A DNA stretch of 10,837 bases. It comes from Methylomarinum sp. (lineage in GTDB: Bacteria; Pseudomonadota; Gammaproteobacteria; Methylococcales; Methylomonadaceae). Position numbers and translations under genes: made by a program. This document shows positions 1-6,144 of this stretch, piece after piece. The notes beneath the pieces are model-generated. The model searched no databases. It was given only the letters and a program-made list of their open reading frames with translations, and was not told where the DNA came from. How positions within the stretch are numbered: the stretch's first letter is position 1; each line of letters starts with the position of its first letter. The stretch is from positions 1-10,837 of the forward strand of contig WTAG01000544.1 in the NCBI GenBank assembly GCA_013139755.1, written 5' to 3'.

Positions 1-153
1 AAATCTGTTGAATCCATTAACAAGGTACATAAAAAACAAGTTTTAACATATCTAAAGCTAACTGATTATAAGCTTGGCTATCTCTTGAATTTTGGTGACG
101 TATTGATGAAAGATGGTCTTTCCAGAATAATCAATGGAGAAATTAATTCCTAG
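1..153 (+). CDS. GxxExxY-family protein, C-terminal fragment (cut by window edge)
   Basis: Frame 1 is open from the first base to a TAG at 151-153, giving the last 50 residues of a protein that begins outside the window. The tail contains HKKQVLTYLKLT, then KLGYLLNFG, then a KDGLSRIING ending. This is the typical end of the GxxExxY family (Pfam PF13366), small PD-(D/E)XK nuclease-like proteins of unknown function whose C-terminus usually reads QxxxYLK...GLLINF...KDGI.R. The catalytic-type acidic residues and the name-giving motif lie upstream and cannot be checked. Such genes are scattered, often horizontally acquired accessory genes, so this one may mark an insertion next to hisE. The family call rests on the C-terminal pattern alone, and the function is unknown. 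Confidence 0.72.
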   Translation, partial: KSVESINKVHKKQVLTYLKLTDYKLGYLLNFGDVLMKDGLSRIINGEINS

Positions 154-187
154 TATTTTAGTGTAAGGAACGGTGCATTTTTAATTG

Positions 188-266
188 GTGACACGAAGGT
201 ACAGAAACACCAAGAAGAGAAAATAGCATTGGCTCTTAACTTTGTGTCTCCGTGTCTTTGTGTGAG
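188..266. repeat. Imperfect inverted repeat downstream of the GxxExxY gene
   Basis: The arm at 188-214 (ACACGAAGGTACAGAAACAC core) and the arm at 240-266 (GTGTCTCCGTGTCTTTGTG core) are imperfect reverse complements, matching at 19 of 27 positions by hand alignment, with 25 bases between. The right arm is also internally repetitive, with GTGTCT occurring twice. Sequences of the 'ACACGGAGACACAGAG' type are often seen beside GxxExxY genes; that association is from memory, not computed. The rest of 154-346 is AT-rich with no convincing gene. It must contain the hisE promoter, but I could not pick one with confidence. Confidence 0.5.
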
Positions 267-346
267 ATTTTTTTAAAATTAATTGAATGATCATTGAGTT
301 ATATAAATAATTGGATTTATAGCTTTTTTGACGAAGTGTGAGAAGA

Positions 347-667
347 ATGAGTGACGTTTTACAGCAATTAGCCGATATACTGGAACAGCGTAAGCAGGAG
401 CCTGCTGATAAATCCTATGTGGCTAGTTTATATGCTAAAGGATTGGATCATATATTGAAAAAAGTGGGTGAAGAGGCCACTGAAACAGTTATTGCTGCAA
501 AGGGTGGCAATAAAGAGCAGATTGTTTATGAAACAGCTGACTTGTGGTTTCATACTATGGTTATGTTGGCAGATCAAGGCTTAGGCCCTGATGATGTGTT
601 AGCTGAATTGCAGCGTCGATTTGGTTTGTCAGGGTTAGAAGAAAAAGCTCAGCGTAGTACCAAATAA
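347..667 (+). CDS. hisE: Phosphoribosyl-ATP pyrophosphohydrolase
   Basis: HisE hydrolyses phosphoribosyl-ATP to phosphoribosyl-AMP and pyrophosphate, the second step of histidine synthesis, in the cytoplasm. The 106-residue protein is the normal size for stand-alone HisE. It has the all-alpha MazG-like metal site: KKVGEEATE (about residues 38-46, acidic residues E42, E43, E46) and YETADLW (61-67, E62 and D65). I chose ATG 347. An in-frame GTG at 338 would add three residues but has a purine run only 1 base upstream. In Pseudomonas hisI and hisE precede tatABC in one operon. Here hisI is not directly upstream, so hisE leads this gene run. tatA begins 43 bases downstream with no terminator between, so hisE and tatABC are probably cotranscribed. 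Confidence 0.95.
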   Translation: MSDVLQQLADILEQRKQEPADKSYVASLYAKGLDHILKKVGEEATETVIAAKGGNKEQIVYETADLWFHTMVMLADQGLGPDDVLAELQRRFGLSGLEEKAQRSTK

Positions 668-710
668 AAACATGTAGGCGTTTTATCAATGACGAATTGG
701 GAGTAAAAAA

Positions 711-932
711 ATGGGTATCAGTGTTACACAGTTATTAATTGTTCTGGCAATAGTCATCGTATTATTCGGAACTAAGCGTTTGCGTAATTTAGGCGGTGAT
801 TTAGGTGGCGCGATTAAAGGTTTTCGCTCAGCGGTAAAGGACGGCAGTGAAGATAAGGTTATTACCGAGGAGCAGGGTGATACTATCAATAGTGAAGCCG
901 TAACTGAGCAGCAAGAAAAAGTCGAAAAATAA
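711..932 (+). CDS. tatA: Sec-independent protein translocase subunit TatA
   Basis: TatA is the pore- or patch-forming subunit of the twin-arginine translocase, which moves folded proteins across the inner membrane. The 73-residue protein shows the standard plan. A short N-terminal membrane helix (about residues 5-19) carries the polar Q7. The hinge is FGTKRL (19-24). An amphipathic helix ends in GGAIKGF (32-38), with the conserved phenylalanine at 38, and an acidic disordered tail follows. A strong ribosome-binding site GGGAG (699-703) sits 7 bases before ATG, consistent with TatA being the most abundant Tat subunit. It lies between hisE and tatB; one base separates its stop from the tatB start. 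Confidence 0.96.
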   Translation: MGISVTQLLIVLAIVIVLFGTKRLRNLGGDLGGAIKGFRSAVKDGSEDKVITEEQGDTINSEAVTEQQEKVEK

Positions 933-933
933 T

Positions 934-1248
934 ATGTTTGATGTCGGTTTTTGGGAATTATGTTTAATTGGATTGGTGAGCTTGCTTGTCATTGGTCCTG
1001 AAAAACTACCTAAAGCAGCGCGAGTTGCCGGGTTTTGGGTAGGTAAAACAAGAAATATGGTGGCATCGGTTAAGGCCGAAATTAAGGAAGAGCTGCAAGC
1101 TGAAGAAATGCGTCAAATATTTAAAGAGCAGTCAGGCATAGAAGATATTCAAAATGTGCTGGAAGAAGGATCTGATACTGTGAATAAGGTGACTTCATCA
1201 ATAAAATCATTATCTGAAGAAGTAAAACAAACTGATGACACAAAATGA
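934..1248 (+). CDS. tatB: Sec-independent protein translocase subunit TatB
   Basis: TatB joins TatC to form the receptor complex for twin-arginine signal peptides. The 104-residue protein begins MFDVGFWELCLIGLV, with the conserved E8 in the short membrane helix, then the GPEKLP hinge (21-26) that separates TatB from TatA. A long charged amphipathic/coiled helix follows (about 30-75, rich in K, E and Q). E. coli TatB is longer, mostly in its variable tail, so this is a short-tailed form. ATG lies one base after the tatA stop and no strong ribosome-binding site is visible, which suggests translational coupling to tatA. The 3' end overlaps tatC by 14 bases. Confidence 0.95.
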   Translation: MFDVGFWELCLIGLVSLLVIGPEKLPKAARVAGFWVGKTRNMVASVKAEIKEELQAEEMRQIFKEQSGIEDIQNVLEEGSDTVNKVTSSIKSLSEEVKQTDDTK

Positions 1249-1981
1249 TCCTGCTTCTGAGGCTAATGAACAGCCTTTTATTAGTCATTTAGTAGAATTG
1301 CGCAATCGATTATTGCGTGTGGTTGCGTTTGTTTTAGTGGTATTTTTGTGTGCGGCTCCGTTTGCAAATGAAATTTATACTTTTTTATCCGGCCCTTTGT
1401 TGCAGCACATGCCAGAAAATAGCACCATGATAGCCACAGATGTTGCTTCGCCCTTTTTAACCCCGTTTAAATTAGCTTTAGTGGGGTCTGTCTTTTTTTC
1501 CGTACCTGTTATTCTTTTTCATTTCTGGGCGTTTGTTGCACCGGGTCTATATAGCCATGAAAAGAAGATGGTTCTACCCTTATTGGTCGCCAGTACAGGC
1601 CTGTTTTATTTGGGAGTAGCCTTTGCTTATTATGTAGTCTTTCCGCTGGTTTTTGGGTTTTTGACTGCAGCTGCACCAGAAGGCGTAGCCGTAATGACAG
1701 ATATCGCTAAATATTTAGATTTTGTGCTGACCTTGTTTTTTGCGTTTGGGTTGTCGTTTGAAGTACCTATTGTGACCATTGTTTTAGTCTGGACAGGTCT
1801 GGCATCACCACAAAGCTTGGCAGATAAGCGCCCTTATGTGATTGTGGGAGCATTTATTGTCGGTATGTTTTTAACCCCACCTGATGCAATTTCTCAAACC
1901 TTGTTAGCTGTACCCATTTGGCTGTTATTTGAAACGGGGTTGTTGTTTTCGCGTTTCTTTGTCAGGCGAGCTGAAAAATAA
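1235..1981 (+). CDS. tatC: Sec-independent protein translocase subunit TatC
   Basis: TatC is the six-helix inner-membrane core of the Tat translocase and binds the twin-arginine signal peptide. The 248-residue length is normal. Landmarks in order: HLVELRNRLL (18-27) at the cytoplasmic N-terminus, helix 1 (about 28-45), FWAFVAPGLYSHEKK (97-111) with E109 matching the E. coli signal-binding E103, FGLSFEVPI (171-179) with E176 matching E170, and FLTPPDAISQ (212-221) with D217 matching D211. Cytoplasmic basic residues FVRRAEK close the protein. The start overlaps the tatB end by 14 bases, implying coupled translation. No terminator follows: only 22 bases separate its stop from the convergent esterase gene. 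Confidence 0.97.
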   Translation: MTQNDPASEANEQPFISHLVELRNRLLRVVAFVLVVFLCAAPFANEIYTFLSGPLLQHMPENSTMIATDVASPFLTPFKLALVGSVFFSVPVILFHFWAFVAPGLYSHEKKMVLPLLVASTGLFYLGVAFAYYVVFPLVFGFLTAAAPEGVAVMTDIAKYLDFVLTLFFAFGLSFEVPIVTIVLVWTGLASPQSLADKRPYVIVGAFIVGMFLTPPDAISQTLLAVPIWLLFETGLLFSRFFVRRAEK

Positions 1982-2003
1982 ATAACAGCGGGTACCCAAC
2001 GTG

Positions 2004-2609
2004 TTATAAGGCACCTGCTTCAACTAACAGTTTAAAAATATTTTCAGCCATTATCTGGTAGCCTTCGTTATTTGGATGAATGGTATCCGACTTAAGTTGA
2101 TTGTCACTCAAAATGTCAGGTAAGGTTTCCAGATCGATTGGTATATTGTGTTCTTCTGCAATTTGTTGATAAATTTCTGCGCTATCCAAAACAAAAAGAT
2201 TCGGTTTAGGTACGCCAAGCATAATAATTTTAATATTGCGCTGGTTGGCTAGCGTAATCATTTGTTTTAGATTGTCGCTGGTGTGTTGTAGGGAAATTTT
2301 TCTAAGTATGTCATTACCCCCGTGAATCAGCACTAGTAATTCTGGCTGGTATTCATCCAGTAAACTAGGTAACCGCCTTAGTCCGTCCCGGCTTATTTCG
2401 CCAGGGATGCCGGCATTAATCACTTCACGAGTACTTAGGTTGCTTAAAATGGCGGGGTAGGCATTTTCTTCTGACGCCCCCGTTCCGTAAGTAAGGCTAT
2501 CACCAAATGCCAAAATAACAGCATTATGGGAAAGTTTGTCAAAAACAGGTTCTGATTTGTTGCATGCGGTTAATAGTAGGGTGATTAACAAAACCAAAAA
2601 TTTGTTCAT
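2004..2609 (-). CDS. TesA-like SGNH/GDSL esterase (arylesterase/acyl hydrolase), predicted lipoprotein
   Basis: This is an SGNH hydrolase acting on acyl or aryl esters outside the cytoplasm; the substrate is not predictable. From ATG 2609 it has 201 residues. A lipoprotein signal (MNKF, hydrophobic run, LLTAC) gives a lipidated cysteine at 16. Residue +2 is Asn rather than Asp, which by the E. coli rule favours the outer membrane. Block I is FGDSLTYG with nucleophile S38, block II NAGIPGE (65-71), block III GGND with N99, and block V SDTIHPN with D175 and H178. The SGNH set is therefore complete. An in-frame TTG at 2624 would add five residues, but neither start has a clear ribosome-binding site. 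ATG restores the usual signal-peptide N-terminus. E. coli TesA is soluble and periplasmic, so the lipobox differs. The symbol tesA would fit by homology, but the specificity is unproven. Confidence 0.88.
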   Translation of the reverse strand: MNKFLVLLITLLLTACNKSEPVFDKLSHNAVILAFGDSLTYGTGASEENAYPAILSNLSTREVINAGIPGEISRDGLRRLPSLLDEYQPELLVLIHGGNDILRKISLQHTSDNLKQMITLANQRNIKIIMLGVPKPNLFVLDSAEIYQQIAEEHNIPIDLETLPDILSDNQLKSDTIHPNNEGYQIMAENIFKLLVEAGAL

Positions 2610-2623
2610 AAGGTGTATTAACA

Positions 2624-3355
2624 ATGAAGAAGAATGTTTTAATTACTGGTGCGGCTAAACGAATAGGAGCAGCTTGTGCCAGATCATTACATGATAAAGG
2701 CTGTAATGTCTTTTTGCACTATAGAGCATCAGAGCAAGAGGCAGTTCAATTATTTAATGAGCTGAATACCAAAAGACCAGGGTCAGTAAAAATATTGCAG
2801 GCAGATTTGCTGGATATAAAGCAGTTATCAGGATTAGCAAAAGAAGCAGAAGCAGCATGGGGTTCTTTGGATGTATTGATTAATAATGCATCGGCATTTT
2901 ATCCACAAGCTGTAGCCGACGTGTCAGAGCAAGCCTGGGATGAGTTGTTGGGAAGTAATTTAAAAGCGCCTTTTTTTCTATCGCAGGCATTATCTAGTAC
3001 CTTATTCGCTAATAAAGGATGCATTATTAATATTATTGATATTCATGCGGAACGAGGATTAAAGGGGCATCCGGTTTATAGTATAGCGAAAGCAGGTTTG
3101 GCAGCTATGACTAAGGTCTTGGCAAAAGAGTTAGGGCCAGATATTAGGGTAAATGGTGTTTCTCCGGGCGCTATCCTATGGCCAGAAAATGAATTGCTTG
3201 AGTCAGATAAAGTCGAAATTTTGCAAAGAGTAGCATTAAAGCGTGCTGGACAGCCTGATGATATTGCAAAAGCCGTTGCTTTTTTGATTGAAGATGCTGG
3301 CTATATTACGGGGCAAATAATAACGGTTGATGGCGGACGAACGTTGTTTTGCTAA
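2624..3355 (+). CDS. folM: Pteridine reductase (PTR1/FolM-type short-chain dehydrogenase)
   Basis: Predicted NADPH-dependent reductase of dihydropterins (dihydromonapterin or dihydrobiopterin), possibly with weak dihydrofolate reductase activity; cytoplasmic. The 243-residue Rossmann protein opens with TGAAKRIG (8-15). The Arg in TGxxxRxG is the PTR1/FolM variant of the SDR glycine motif. It continues with INNAS (86-90). The catalytic residues are D139, Y152 and K156: Asp replaces the usual SDR serine, 13 residues before Tyr, matching the D-Y-K set of PTR1. The C-terminal ITVDGG is typical of SDRs. AAGGTG at 2610-2615 is a plausible ribosome-binding site. It converges on folK-folB, which make the pterin precursor, supporting a pterin role. 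folM is used by homology; an ordinary SDR is less likely. Confidence 0.85.
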   Translation: MKKNVLITGAAKRIGAACARSLHDKGCNVFLHYRASEQEAVQLFNELNTKRPGSVKILQADLLDIKQLSGLAKEAEAAWGSLDVLINNASAFYPQAVADVSEQAWDELLGSNLKAPFFLSQALSSTLFANKGCIINIIDIHAERGLKGHPVYSIAKAGLAAMTKVLAKELGPDIRVNGVSPGAILWPENELLESDKVEILQRVALKRAGQPDDIAKAVAFLIEDAGYITGQIITVDGGRTLFC

Positions 3356-3357
3356 GA

Positions 3358-3396
3358 TTGTAGGATGGGCAAAACGCAAGTATGCCCATCTTGTAG
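3358..3396. repeat. REP-like palindrome filling the gap between the pteridine reductase gene and folK
   Basis: GATGGGCA (3364-3371) and TGCCCATC (3383-3390) form a perfect 8-bp stem with an 11-base loop, extendable outward by A-U and G-U pairs. The 5' flank GTAGGATGGGC and the AAACGCAAG loop resemble the dispersed GTAGG-type palindromes common in gammaproteobacterial intergenic regions. It fills almost all of the 47-bp gap between two convergent stop codons. It may act as a transcript 3'-end stabiliser or weak bidirectional attenuator, but there is no T-tract on either side for a classical terminator. Confidence 0.65.
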
Positions 3397-3402
3397 TCGA
3401 AT

Positions 3403-3897
3403 TTAGACAGTAAAGGTGATAGCTATCTTTTTTTGGTTTAAGTTAGATTTATCGTATTCATTCCATAACTGGGCATAAGAGATATGGCTGACAGGGTGTA
3501 ATAAATCCGGTGCTATTTCAGCTAAAGGCTCAAGTACAAAAGCATAGCGTTCAATTTCATCTCTAGGAATTTGCAGTCTGCCATCGCTAATAATAAGGTC
3601 ACCATAAAGAATCAGGTCTAAATCTAATGTCCTTGCAGCATATTTTCTGCTGTCTCGTGTTCTGCCGTGGTCAAGTTCTATCTGTCTGAGTATTTTGGCA
3701 ACGGCTTTGGCATTAAGGGAGCAATCAAATTGTACGATCAGATTGTGGAAATCATCACCTTCAAAGCCAACAGCTTCGGTTTCATAGAGGCTGGATATCA
3801 CAATAGGGCCAAATTGTTTTTTTAGCGCATTAAGGCTGGAAGGGATATGAATCTCTTTATCAATGTTGCTACCAATACTAATAAAACCAGTAGGCAT
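3403..3897 (-). CDS. folK: 2-amino-4-hydroxy-6-hydroxymethyldihydropteridine pyrophosphokinase (HPPK)
   Basis: HPPK transfers pyrophosphate from ATP to 6-hydroxymethyl-dihydropterin, the step before dihydropteroate synthase in folate synthesis. The 164-residue protein starts with FISIGSN (5-11), has the SSLYETEAVGF pterin-side segment (35-45), and carries the family signature KYAARTLDLDLI (85-96) with magnesium ligands D92 and D94. The segment IPRDEIERYAFVL (110-122) aligns with E. coli VPHYDMKNRGFML, so Arg replaces E. coli His115. The fold and metal site are intact. It follows folB by three bases, and its GAGGTG ribosome-binding site (3909-3914 complement) lies inside the folB end, so the two are cotranscribed. 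The protein ends in a short variable tail. Confidence 0.93.
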   Translation of the reverse strand: MPTGFISIGSNIDKEIHIPSSLNALKKQFGPIVISSLYETEAVGFEGDDFHNLIVQFDCSLNAKAVAKILRQIELDHGRTRDSRKYAARTLDLDLILYGDLIISDGRLQIPRDEIERYAFVLEPLAEIAPDLLHPVSHISYAQLWNEYDKSNLNQKKIAITFTV

Positions 3898-3900
3898 GAG

Positions 3901-4254
3901 TTACTTTTCACCTCGTTCGATAATGATGCCAACATCTTTGGCGCGGCTAATAGCACCTCTTTTATTTAGCGCGATTTTTACCCAGGGCGTATTGAATTCG
4001 GTGAGCAAGATATTGGCAATCTCTTCAATTAATTTCTCAACAAGAAAAAACTCACTTTGTTCAACAAAAGAAACGACACGCTCAGAAACAGTTTTATAGT
4101 CTAATGTGTATTGAATATCATCTGTTTCAGCTGCTTTTTTAATATCAAAAGCCATTTCGATATCCAGCACTAGGGTTTGTTTGGTTTCTCTTTCCCAGTC
4201 GTAGATGCCTATGATGGTTGTGGCTTCAAGACTGCCTAAAAAAATGATGTCCAT
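3901..4254 (-). CDS. folB: Dihydroneopterin aldolase
   Basis: FolB cleaves 7,8-dihydroneopterin to 6-hydroxymethyl-dihydropterin plus glycolaldehyde, supplying the substrate for FolK; it is a cytoplasmic oligomer. The 117-residue length is typical. Recognisable residues are E21 in GIYDWERE (16-23), Y53 in TLDYK (50-54), E73 in LVEKLIEEIA (71-80) and K98 in LNKRGAISRAKDVG (96-109). These correspond to the active-site Glu, Tyr, Glu and Lys of E. coli FolB. ATG 4254 is preceded by a GGAA-type ribosome-binding site. It leads the folB-folK pair, divergent from plsY with 89 bp between start codons, the same neighbourhood seen in Pseudomonas. Confidence 0.95.
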   Translation of the reverse strand: MDIIFLGSLEATTIIGIYDWERETKQTLVLDIEMAFDIKKAAETDDIQYTLDYKTVSERVVSFVEQSEFFLVEKLIEEIANILLTEFNTPWVKIALNKRGAISRAKDVGIIIERGEK

Positions 4255-4297
4255 TCGGTTTTCCGGTTAAAATAAAATTTTTATAAAGTATCAGTAT

Positions 4298-4313
4298 CAG
4301 GGAAATGTCCCTG
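4298..4313. other. Perfect 6-bp dyad in the folB/plsY intergenic region
   Basis: CAGGGA-AATG-TCCCTG is a perfect inverted repeat with a 4-base loop, centred 38 bases before the plsY ATG and about 50 bases before the folB ATG. It could be an RNA hairpin in the plsY leader or a DNA operator serving both divergent genes. No T-tract follows, so it is not an intrinsic terminator. Confidence 0.5.
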
Positions 4314-4343
4314 CTATACAAGTTTTGATTGAGAGAGAATGTA

Positions 4344-4916
4344 ATGATTGAGTGGTTATTAGTGCCAGCAGCTTATTTGATTGGATCGGTATCCAGTGCC
4401 ATTATTGTATGTCGCTTAATGGGGTTGGATGATCCGCGTGAGCATGGTTCGGGTAACCCTGGGGCAACTAATGTCATGCGAATTGGTGGGAAAAAAGCAG
4501 CGGCAATAACATTGATAGGTGATGCGTTAAAGGGATTGATTCCTGTTTTGATAGCAACATTTTTAAATGTTGATACTATGATTTTAGCTTCCGTTGTATT
4601 TGCTGCTTTTTTAGGGCATTTATATCCTGTCTTTTTTGGATTTAAAGGGGGGAAGGGGGTTGCAACAACATTTGGGGTTACCTTAGGTGTAACGTGGTTG
4701 TTGGGGCTTGCAGTGTCGGGTACTTGGTTTATTGTTTATAAAATCAGCAAAATCTCTTCTTTATCAGCTTTGGTTGCGGCTGTATTAACGCCTGCATATG
4801 TCTGGTTTATCGTGGGTGATATTTATTTAGTTGCTGTTTTTATCTTAATCTCAGTGATTTTATTATGGCGCCATAAAAGTAATATCCAAAGATTACTGGC
4901 AGGCGAAGAGAAGTAG
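4344..4916 (+). CDS. plsY: Acyl-phosphate:glycerol-3-phosphate acyltransferase
   Basis: PlsY acylates glycerol-3-phosphate at position 1 using acyl-phosphate made by PlsX, starting phospholipid synthesis in the inner membrane. The 190-residue polytopic protein has the three cytoplasmic PlsY motifs. These are IGSVSSAIIVCR (13-24), HGSGNPGATNVMR (34-46, the phosphate-binding GSGNPGATN) and GHLYPVFFGF followed by KGGKGVAT (91-108). About five hydrophobic segments separate them, and the C-terminus is basic (WRHKSNIQR). I chose ATG 4344, with a GAGAGAG purine run upstream at 4331-4337. A TTG at 4329 would extend by five residues with no ribosome-binding site. It stands alone, divergent from folB and convergent with tsaD. 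Confidence 0.95.
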   Translation: MIEWLLVPAAYLIGSVSSAIIVCRLMGLDDPREHGSGNPGATNVMRIGGKKAAAITLIGDALKGLIPVLIATFLNVDTMILASVVFAAFLGHLYPVFFGFKGGKGVATTFGVTLGVTWLLGLAVSGTWFIVYKISKISSLSALVAAVLTPAYVWFIVGDIYLVAVFILISVILLWRHKSNIQRLLAGEEK

Positions 4917-4963
4917 TTTTTAAGAGCAGGCGAAAGGTTCAAGGCGAAAAAGAGTGGGGTTTC

Positions 4964-4997
4964 GTAGGTTGGATGCAGCAATAGCGGAATCCGGTAT
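4964..4997. repeat. Degenerate GTAGG-type intergenic palindrome
   Basis: GTAGGTTGGATG followed by CAGCAATAGCGG and AATCCGGTAT forms an imperfect dyad: 4968-4974 pairs with 4989-4995, four Watson-Crick and three G-U pairs. Its flank (GTAGG-TTGG/ATGG) and AGC-rich loop resemble the element at 3358-3396 and the dispersed GTAGGTTGGG...AGCG type of repeat known in many gammaproteobacteria. Lying just after plsY, it looks like a decayed copy. Membership in a family is inferred from pattern only. Confidence 0.5.
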
Positions 4998-5053
4998 CTT
5001 TTTGAATTGATTGATTTTTCTATTTGTTTGGTATGCTTGGTGAAAGGCGCTCG

Positions 5054-5096
5054 ACAACTGCTCCTGCGTTGTTCTACTACACGCCATCCTTGGCGT
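5054..5096. repeat. Two adjacent small dyads downstream of tsaD
   Basis: ACAAC (5054-5058) pairs with GTTGT (5068-5072) around a 9-base loop. ACGCCA (5081-5086) pairs perfectly with TGGCGT (5091-5096) around a TCCT loop. They lie 33-75 bases beyond the tsaD stop, in its downstream direction. The second could end or protect the tsaD transcript, but read on the minus strand it is not followed by a T-run. The rest of 4917-5128 has no credible gene; a 63-codon minus-strand reading frame there resembles no protein I know. Confidence 0.4.
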
Positions 5097-5128
5097 TATA
5101 TTGCTTTCCACCTAGCTCTTTTAGTGTC

Positions 5129-6139
5129 TTAAATGCTGATTAGATTATCAATTGGCCAGCGTGGTTTGGCGTAAATCTCTAGGTTTTCATGCTGTCCTGC
5201 GAGTAGTCGCTGACATCCAGCGTAAGCGATCATTGCGCCGTTATCTGTACAAAACTCTAGTCTAGGGAAAAATAATTCTGCTCTTTCTTTTTTGACCATT
5301 TTAAGTAATTCGGCACGAATCTGCTTATTTGCGCTGACCCCTCCAGCAATTACTAAAGTTTTGAGTCCTGTTTGTTGCAGTGCTCTTTTGCATTTTATGC
5401 TGAGCGTTTCTGCGGTTGCTTTTTGAAAAGCATAGGCAACATCTGCTTTATCTTGGTCAGTTTTTTCGGTAGCGTTAATGGTATTCATGGTAAATGTTTT
5501 AAGACCACTAAAACTAAAGTCTAAGCCTGGTCTGTCGGTCATAGGTCTGGGGAATTTAAAGCGGTCAGTGCCTTTTTCCGCTAATAAAGATACTTTTGGG
5601 CCACCGGGATAACCTAAGTCGAGCATTTTTGCTGTTTTATCAAAGGCTTCGCCTGCCGCATCATCTAAAGACTCACCTAGCTGTGTGTATTGACCAATAC
5701 CGTCTACTTGTATCAACAAGGTATGCCCTCCAGAAACTAATAGCGCGACAAAAGGGAATGCTGGAGGATTGTCTTCTAGCATAGGCGCAAGTAGGTGGCC
5801 TTCCATGTGATGGACGGCAATAGCAGGTACTCCCCATGCCCAGGCTAAACTACGGGCGGTCGTTGCGCCGACCAAAAGAGCGCCCATAAGTCCTGGGCCT
5901 GCTGTATAGGCAATGCCGGCAATTTCAGATTTATCTAGTTTACTGTCTGCTAGGGTCTGTCTGATTAATGGTGTTAATTTACGAATATGGTCACGTGAGG
6001 CCAGTTCTGGAACAACTCCGCCATACTCGCTGTGCATGCTAATTTGGCTATATAAGTGATGGCAGATTAAGCCTTTAGTTGAGTGATAAATAGCGACACC
6101 AGTTTCATCGCAAGAGGTTTCTATGCCTAAAATGTACAT
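5129..6139 (-). CDS. tsaD: tRNA N6-adenosine threonylcarbamoyltransferase
   Basis: TsaD (Kae1/Gcp/YgjD) transfers threonylcarbamoyl from TsaC-made threonylcarbamoyl-AMP to A37 of ANN-reading tRNAs, working with TsaB and TsaE. The 336-residue ASKHA-fold protein opens [10 protein letters not shown] (5-14). It has the metal site VHHMEGH (109-115: H111 and H115, with D299 in FCTDNGAM as the third ligand), the nucleotide-binding LVSGGHT (134-140), [14 protein letters not shown] (155-168) and AGGVSANK (265-272). All expected residues are present. No ribosome-binding site is visible: the bases before ATG on the minus strand read ATCAAAAAACA, inside or next to an A/T palindrome. It is divergent from rpsU, the usual gammaproteobacterial arrangement. 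The neighbouring tRNA(CAU), which decodes AUA or AUG, is itself a likely t6A substrate. Confidence 0.97.
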   Translation of the reverse strand: MYILGIETSCDETGVAIYHSTKGLICHHLYSQISMHSEYGGVVPELASRDHIRKLTPLIRQTLADSKLDKSEIAGIAYTAGPGLMGALLVGATTARSLAWAWGVPAIAVHHMEGHLLAPMLEDNPPAFPFVALLVSGGHTLLIQVDGIGQYTQLGESLDDAAGEAFDKTAKMLDLGYPGGPKVSLLAEKGTDRFKFPRPMTDRPGLDFSFSGLKTFTMNTINATEKTDQDKADVAYAFQKATAETLSIKCKRALQQTGLKTLVIAGGVSANKQIRAELLKMVKKERAELFFPRLEFCTDNGAMIAYAGCQRLLAGQHENLEIYAKPRWPIDNLISI

Positions 6140-6144
6140 TGTTT

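Noticed and set aside
1982..2003. Hairpin terminator between tatC and the esterase
   Set aside because: GGGTACCC is self-complementary with no loop, and no stem with a T-run is present.
3364..3390. Bidirectional intrinsic terminator
   Set aside because: The stem is strong but no T-run follows on either strand; a REP-like repeat explains it better.
3863..4099. 78-codon plus-strand reading frame
   Set aside because: Antisense to folB and the folK start, both of which have complete active-site motifs.
4920..5111. 63-codon minus-strand reading frame between plsY and tsaD
   Set aside because: No recognisable protein pattern, no ribosome-binding site, and it runs through palindromic repeat sequence.
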